From Acidobacteriota bacterium (GTDB lineage Bacteria; Acidobacteriota; Thermoanaerobaculia; Multivoradales; J023), in NCBI GenBank assembly GCA_029263315.1, contig JAJCXR010000054.1, positions 372,001 through 436,000 on the forward strand: a DNA stretch of 64,000 nucleotides, in the 5' to 3' direction. A program made the translations under genes and the position numbers. This document shows, in pieces, positions 60,031 to 64,000 of this stretch; position 1 is the stretch's first letter; the number at the start of each line of letters is the position of its first letter. The notes below the pieces were generated by a model, which did no database searches, was not told where the DNA came from, and saw nothing but the letters and a program-made list of their open reading frames with translations.

Positions 60031-60035
60031 ATACC

Positions 60036-61934
60036 ATGCCCGTCACCTATTCGTTTTGGGCCAGTCGATGGCTGGCCGTTTTGCTCTTGCTGTGCGTCCT
60101 GCCCGGCACCGCTTTGGGTCAAGGTTCCTTCCAACCGGAAGAAAAGGCCGAGGTGGAGCTGGTGGCCGATCGGTCGTCCTATGCGCCGGGCTCCACCTTG
60201 CGCCTTTCGGCCCGTGTCGAAATCGAGGATCACTGGCACGTCAACAGCTTCACACCGACCTACGATTTCCTGATCCCGACCCAGCTGACCCTCGAAGCCC
60301 CCGAGGGCAGCTCTGAGATCCACTACGTCTACCCGGCCCACTCGCTACAAAAGTTCAGTTTCACCGACGAGCCGATCGCCGTCTACGACGGCATCTTCCA
60401 CATCCTGGCCGAGCTCGACCTTCCCGTCGGCTGGACCGCGGATCGGGTGGAGCTGCTCGGAGAGCTGCAATACCAGGCCTGTGACGACAGCCAATGCCTG
60501 CCGCCGGTGCGCACGCCCCTCAGCCTGACCGTCGATCTGGGGGTGGACGGTGCAACGACCCACGCCGACTTCTTCGCCTTGACCGAGAACGGCGCCGGCA
60601 CTGTCGTCGCCACCGGCGAGGGCCCGGCAGCGGGGACAACGGCCGATGATCCGGCGCTCGGCATCGTCGACCGCGGGGCCTCCGGGTCGCCGAGCCTCCT
60701 GTGGATCTTGATGTTGGGAGTCATAGGTGGGCTCATTCTCAACGCCATGCCCTGCGTGCTGCCGGTGCTATCCCTCAAGGTGTTCTCATTGGTCAAGTCC
60801 GGTGGCCTCGGCCGCTCCCATCTGGTGGTCGGTGCCTTGGCCACCACCGGCGGCGTCCTGGTTTCCTTTTGGGCCCTCGCCCTGCTCGCCATCTTGGCTG
60901 CCCGCACCGGCACGGCGGTGGGCTGGGGCATGCAGTTTCAACAGCCGGGTTTTGTCGCCTTCCTGGCCGTTGTGGTGGTGCTCTTCTCCCTCAACATGTG
61001 GGAGCTCTTCGAAATCCCTCTGCCCCAATCCCTCGCCCAGGTGGCCGGCAAACCACAGAACGACGGGGTGCTCGGTCACTTCACTTCCGGGCTCTTCGCC
61101 ACCCTCATGGCGACCCCTTGCTCAGCACCCTTCCTCGGCACCGCGGTGGGTTTCGCCTTGGCTCAGAAAGCCCTGGTGATCTTTGCCGTCTTTACCGCCA
61201 TCGGTGTCGGCCTGGCGCTGCCCTATCTGCTGATAGCGGCGGTCCCCGGCGCCATCAAGCTGCTGCCCAAACCCGGCGCCTGGATGGTGACCTTTCGCAA
61301 CATCATGGGATTCCTGCTGGCCGCCGCCGCCGTTTGGCTGTTCTATGTCTTGGGGGCCCAAATCTCCCTCGAATCCTTGGCCTACTTCCAGATCAGCCTC
61401 CTCGCCTTGGCCTTGGCCGCCTACCTACACCGCCGTTCCCTACACCGTCCGACGATGCGCACGGTGACCGCCCTGGCGATGATCGCAGCCGCCGTCTTGG
61501 GCATCGTGGTGGCGGCCAACGCGCCGGCCGCCGGCCGCGGCGGCATCATGGACGAAGGTCCCATCGCTTGGATTCCCTTCGACGAGCAGGAGGCCGAGCG
61601 CCTGAGCGCCGACGGACGTCTGGTATTCATCGACTTTACCGCCGCCTGGTGCCTGACCTGCAAAGCCAACGAGAAGACAGTGCTCGCCTCGGACGTGGTG
61701 GTGGAAGCCTTCGAACGCTACGAGGTGGTACCGATGAAGGGTGATTGGACCAATCGCGACAACGTCATCGGCGAGTATCTGGCGCGCCATGGACGCTCAG
61801 CGGTGCCCTTCTACATCCTCTACCGACCCGGTCGCGAGCCCCATGCCTTCGGCGAGATCCTGACCCGAGGGGGTCTGATCGACGTGCTCGCCGCATCGGC
61901 GGATGGCGGCGTGGTCAGCGCCGGGGGCGGTTGA
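60036..61934 (+). CDS. dsbD: Thiol:disulfide interchange protein DsbD
   Basis: About 632 residues with all three DsbD modules. After a signal peptide (cleavage near ALG-QG) the N-terminal alpha domain has its Cys pair (ACDDSQC). The central membrane domain has eight or so helices and its two redox Cys in AMPCVLPVLSLK and ATPCSAPFLG. The C-terminal thioredoxin domain has AAWCLTCKANE. It carries electrons from cytosolic thioredoxin to periplasmic partners. ATG at 60036 follows GAGGAG and starts just after the thioredoxin-like gene's stop; an ATG at 60012 is in frame but overlaps that gene. Confidence 0.92.
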   Translation: MPVTYSFWASRWLAVLLLLCVLPGTALGQGSFQPEEKAEVELVADRSSYAPGSTLRLSARVEIEDHWHVNSFTPTYDFLIPTQLTLEAPEGSSEIHYVYPAHSLQKFSFTDEPIAVYDGIFHILAELDLPVGWTADRVELLGELQYQACDDSQCLPPVRTPLSLTVDLGVDGATTHADFFALTENGAGTVVATGEGPAAGTTADDPALGIVDRGASGSPSLLWILMLGVIGGLILNAMPCVLPVLSLKVFSLVKSGGLGRSHLVVGALATTGGVLVSFWALALLAILAARTGTAVGWGMQFQQPGFVAFLAVVVVLFSLNMWELFEIPLPQSLAQVAGKPQNDGVLGHFTSGLFATLMATPCSAPFLGTAVGFALAQKALVIFAVFTAIGVGLALPYLLIAAVPGAIKLLPKPGAWMVTFRNIMGFLLAAAAVWLFYVLGAQISLESLAYFQISLLALALAAYLHRRSLHRPTMRTVTALAMIAAAVLGIVVAANAPAAGRGGIMDEGPIAWIPFDEQEAERLSADGRLVFIDFTAAWCLTCKANEKTVLASDVVVEAFERYEVVPMKGDWTNRDNVIGEYLARHGRSAVPFYILYRPGREPHAFGEILTRGGLIDVLAASADGGVVSAGGG

Positions 61935-61937
61935 GCC

Positions 61938-62855
61938 TTGCGGCGCGTCGTCTTGACTGGCTTGCTGAGCCTCTTGGCGCTGGTAGCGGCACCCGGAACG
62001 GCCGACGAGAATCCGTTGCCCGACTGGCAGGCACTGCATTTCAAGGCGTCCAAGTTCTTCCTCACGGCCCACATGGAAGTCCGTCTGGAAAAAACCCCCG
62101 CCCCCCTCACCGACAGCGACCTCCTGAGTAGCCCGGAAGGTCGCACCGTGGCCCTGCCGGCCCACGCCCCTTGGACCATCGAGCTGGCTTCCTCCATCGC
62201 CGGGCGCAGCAGTCGCACCTTGGTTTGGTTCGACCCGCAGACCCACTCGGCCCTGCAGCGCTTGCGGGAGAAGCTGGGCTCCAGGCCCTACGACAAGCTG
62301 TCGCGATTCACCCTCGACGGCGTCTACACCCGACGCCGCTCCCCCACCACGGACGCCGAGGCCGACGGCCCCGCCACCACTTGGAGCAAGGTGGAAACCA
62401 AGTTCGAGGCCTATCGAGACAGCTCCCCCAAGGCCACAGACGACAACCCCAGCGCCCCCTGCGGTGCCGTCCTAGAAGCCACCCAGTTGCTCTACTTGCT
62501 GCCCACCCTCGACTTCGAAAATCCCCCGGGTAACCTTTGCGTCTTCTCCGATGGCAAGCTTTCCCGCGTCCTCTTCGAGGCCAGGGGAAAGACATCCATC
62601 AAGATCGATCTCGAAGAGACCGCCGCCGACGGCAGCCAACGGCGCCGCGAAGCAGACGTCATCGCCCGCTGCGTCGTCGTCCGTAGCCAAGCCCTCGACA
62701 ACCGGTCGCAAGGCCAGCTCGAGCTCTTGGGCCTCGAAGGCGATCTGGAAATCTTCGTCGACGAGGCCCAGGGTTTACCCCTCGAGATCCGAGGCAAGCT
62801 GCCCCGCATCGGATCGGTGCAGGTGAAGCTGGTGGGCGTCGAGCTTGGTCGCTAG
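61938..62855 (+). CDS. Exported protein of unknown function (DUF3108-like)
   Basis: A 305-residue protein starting at TTG (61938), 3 bp after the dsbD stop, which implies coupling. A signal peptide (LLSLLALVAAPGTA) precedes a beta-rich domain. The last third (LEIFVDEAQGLPLEIRGKLPRIGSVQVKL) resembles DUF3108-type exported proteins. Three Cys in the mature part fit its place behind a disulfide-exchange operon. Function unknown. Confidence 0.7.
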   Translation: MRRVVLTGLLSLLALVAAPGTADENPLPDWQALHFKASKFFLTAHMEVRLEKTPAPLTDSDLLSSPEGRTVALPAHAPWTIELASSIAGRSSRTLVWFDPQTHSALQRLREKLGSRPYDKLSRFTLDGVYTRRRSPTTDAEADGPATTWSKVETKFEAYRDSSPKATDDNPSAPCGAVLEATQLLYLLPTLDFENPPGNLCVFSDGKLSRVLFEARGKTSIKIDLEETAADGSQRRREADVIARCVVVRSQALDNRSQGQLELLGLEGDLEIFVDEAQGLPLEIRGKLPRIGSVQVKLVGVELGR

Positions 62856-62921
62856 CGTTTTGGATAATCGGAGCGCGGTGGCTGCCAGGAGACAAGCAAC
62901 ATCCCAACTCTCGGTTCGATC

Positions 62922-62951
62922 TTGAATCTAAAGAAAACACTCTGCTAGGCT
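62922..62951 (+). promoter_or_regulatory. Possible promoter of the exported protein gene at 63078
   Basis: TTGAAT (62922-62927) and TAGGCT (62946-62951) are 18 bp apart in an AT-richer stretch. The -10 match is weak. Confidence 0.3.
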
Positions 62952-63077
62952 AGGGCTACACATTGCGGACGCCACGCAAAGGATTGGACAGCGGGTCGGC
63001 TTCCTTCCAGATATCGTTCCCCAAAGGGCCTCGCTCAACCTTGGGCCAGTCTACGTTGGTCTGCCAAGGAGAATCAG

Positions 63078-63869
63078 ATGCATTGGACGTTGATCCTGCT
63101 CATGAGTTTCGCCTCCCTGATGCTTCCGGCCAGGGGCTCATCCGCCGACGATCTCGAAACGAGTGAGATTGTTCGGTGCCCCGCGCTGACCGACGACTTG
63201 ATGTTCGTCGGCATGGAGCATGTCGCCACCCACGACGACCTGAACGAGGATCTGCTCGGAAGCACCATCGCGGACGGAATTCGTCGGCTCACACTCCAGC
63301 TCAACTACGACCGGGTGCAAGAACACCTAAAGAGCGGTGCTCCGTTGGCCCAGACCATTGCGTCTTTTGCAAACAGTTCTGAGGAATGCATCTCTATAGA
63401 CTTTGTTCAAACCGGTCTTTATTCCCGTTGGCATAGCTTCGACAAGGCTATGATTGATGCGGAGACCATTGTTTTGGGCCGGGTTGGAGAAGCAGTCCCT
63501 GGCTTTCATCGCTCTGTCCCCGGCAACAAAATCAGCATTGCTGTTCAGGAAGTGATCAAGGGTAACGAGGATCGTCCTCATATTTTCTTTTTTTCCCCAG
63601 GGGCTGATTTTTCGCTCTGGGGAATACCCTTCTGCACAACGATCAATGGTCCAAAGATTCTTCCAGAGAAAGGGAGCCAAGTTCTGCTCTTCTACATGGC
63701 TGACCGTATCAGCGCGTCTTGCCCACTATTGAGCGAACCAAGATCTATGTTGATCACTTTGGAAGAAAAAGCACGAGGCCACAGAACCTCCGCATCGGGG
63801 CCGGGAAGAGACATCAACACTCTTCGGGGTGAAGAGATCATCAATCAAGTCAAATCTCTGAAGAATTAG
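63078..63869 (+). CDS. Exported protein of unknown function, lower GC
   Basis: A 263-residue protein with AAGGAG before the ATG and a signal peptide (LILLMSFASLMLPARG). The middle (MIDAETIVLGRVGEAVPG) is reminiscent of exported proteins with a DAxxIVxGxV core in which a small beta-barrel forms. Codon use is visibly more AT-rich than in the rest of the window, especially after ~63350. A similar start (ERARIV) occurs in the next, truncated gene, so the two may be paralogous. Confidence 0.75.
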   Translation: MHWTLILLMSFASLMLPARGSSADDLETSEIVRCPALTDDLMFVGMEHVATHDDLNEDLLGSTIADGIRRLTLQLNYDRVQEHLKSGAPLAQTIASFANSSEECISIDFVQTGLYSRWHSFDKAMIDAETIVLGRVGEAVPGFHRSVPGNKISIAVQEVIKGNEDRPHIFFFSPGADFSLWGIPFCTTINGPKILPEKGSQVLLFYMADRISASCPLLSEPRSMLITLEEKARGHRTSASGPGRDINTLRGEEIINQVKSLKN

Positions 63870-63879
63870 AGCCAAAGAC

Positions 63880-64000
63880 ATGAGATTGTCAGGATCACTC
63901 TCGATACTCTTCACCTTTCTTTTTGGCAGTTCCTTGACCTACGCTCAATGCACCGTGCCTCAAGGTTTTAGCTCTAGCGTCGAAAGAGCCCGGATTGTTC
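63880..64000 (+). CDS. Exported protein, start only (truncated by window end)
   Basis: The frame opens with ATG 10 bp after the previous stop and stays open to base 64000 (~40 residues). It has a signal peptide (LSILFTFLFGSSLTYAQ) and then VPQGFSSSVERARIV, which aligns loosely with the preceding protein. No strong ribosome-binding site. Confidence 0.55.
   Translation, partial: MRLSGSLSILFTFLFGSSLTYAQCTVPQGFSSSVERARIV

Overview
The window is GC-rich, densely packed bacterial chromosome on which both strands are used. Recurrent traits point to an Acidobacteriota genome, perhaps Thermoanaerobaculia-like: FG-GAP/ASPIC-UnbV secreted proteins, M24, M28 and DUF885 exported peptidases, a CsgG-like protein with a C-terminal domain common in that phylum, XRE-TPR regulators, and a large lamin-tail/nuclease protein. 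The assignment rests on protein style only; there is no rRNA or other marker here. I saw no tRNA, rRNA, CRISPR array, transposase or integrase.

Layout. 1-3384: a truncated lipoprotein gene, an exported M24 peptidase and an MscS channel with a cyclic-nucleotide-binding domain. 3385-4315: a long non-coding stretch with small palindromes. 4316-6256: a ferredoxin-NADP reductase-type flavoprotein and an orphan cytosine methyltransferase that looks like Dnmt2. 6362-11392: a 1676-residue exported protein with lamin-tail repeats and a nuclease domain, followed by a clear terminator. 11749-15146: a CsgG-like protein, a DUF454 membrane protein, a 168-bp inverted-repeat element and a TonB-like protein. 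15357-23212: a putative natural-product locus (FAD monooxygenase/halogenase-type enzyme, MMPL exporter, KS-beta and KS-alpha ketosynthases, polysaccharide deacetylase). 23257-29473: rpmB and, convergent to it, a pntAA-pntAB-pntB-lipoprotein-rel gene string. 29602-32814: a 1070-residue membrane protein with a degenerate M48 domain.

32940-38234: a tight plus-strand operon (asparagine-synthetase-like enzyme without the glutaminase cysteine, radical SAM enzyme, FAD oxidoreductase, DUF2007 protein, methyltransferase), the best candidate here for an undescribed biosynthetic system. 38337-41998: a metal-permease/SPFH fusion and a VWFA-like exported protein. 42141-42847: a toxin-antitoxin pair bracketed by direct repeats of the neighbouring peptidase gene's 3' end. 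42864-47742: M28 peptidase, histidine kinase and DUF885 protein on the minus strand. 48123-55436: two ASPIC/UnbV proteins flanking a His/Cys-rich small protein and a TonB-dependent receptor with acidic/His loops, probably for metal uptake. 55593-58979: an XRE-TPR regulator, a small secreted protein and an aminotransferase. 59116-62855: a thioredoxin-DsbD-hypothetical operon. 63078-64000: two small exported proteins of lower GC.

A sequence-level theme runs through the window: short tandem repeats (9-20 bp units) sit on gene junctions, and several genes have non-ATG starts (GTG, TTG, possibly CTG) supported by Shine-Dalgarno sequences or 4-bp overlaps.
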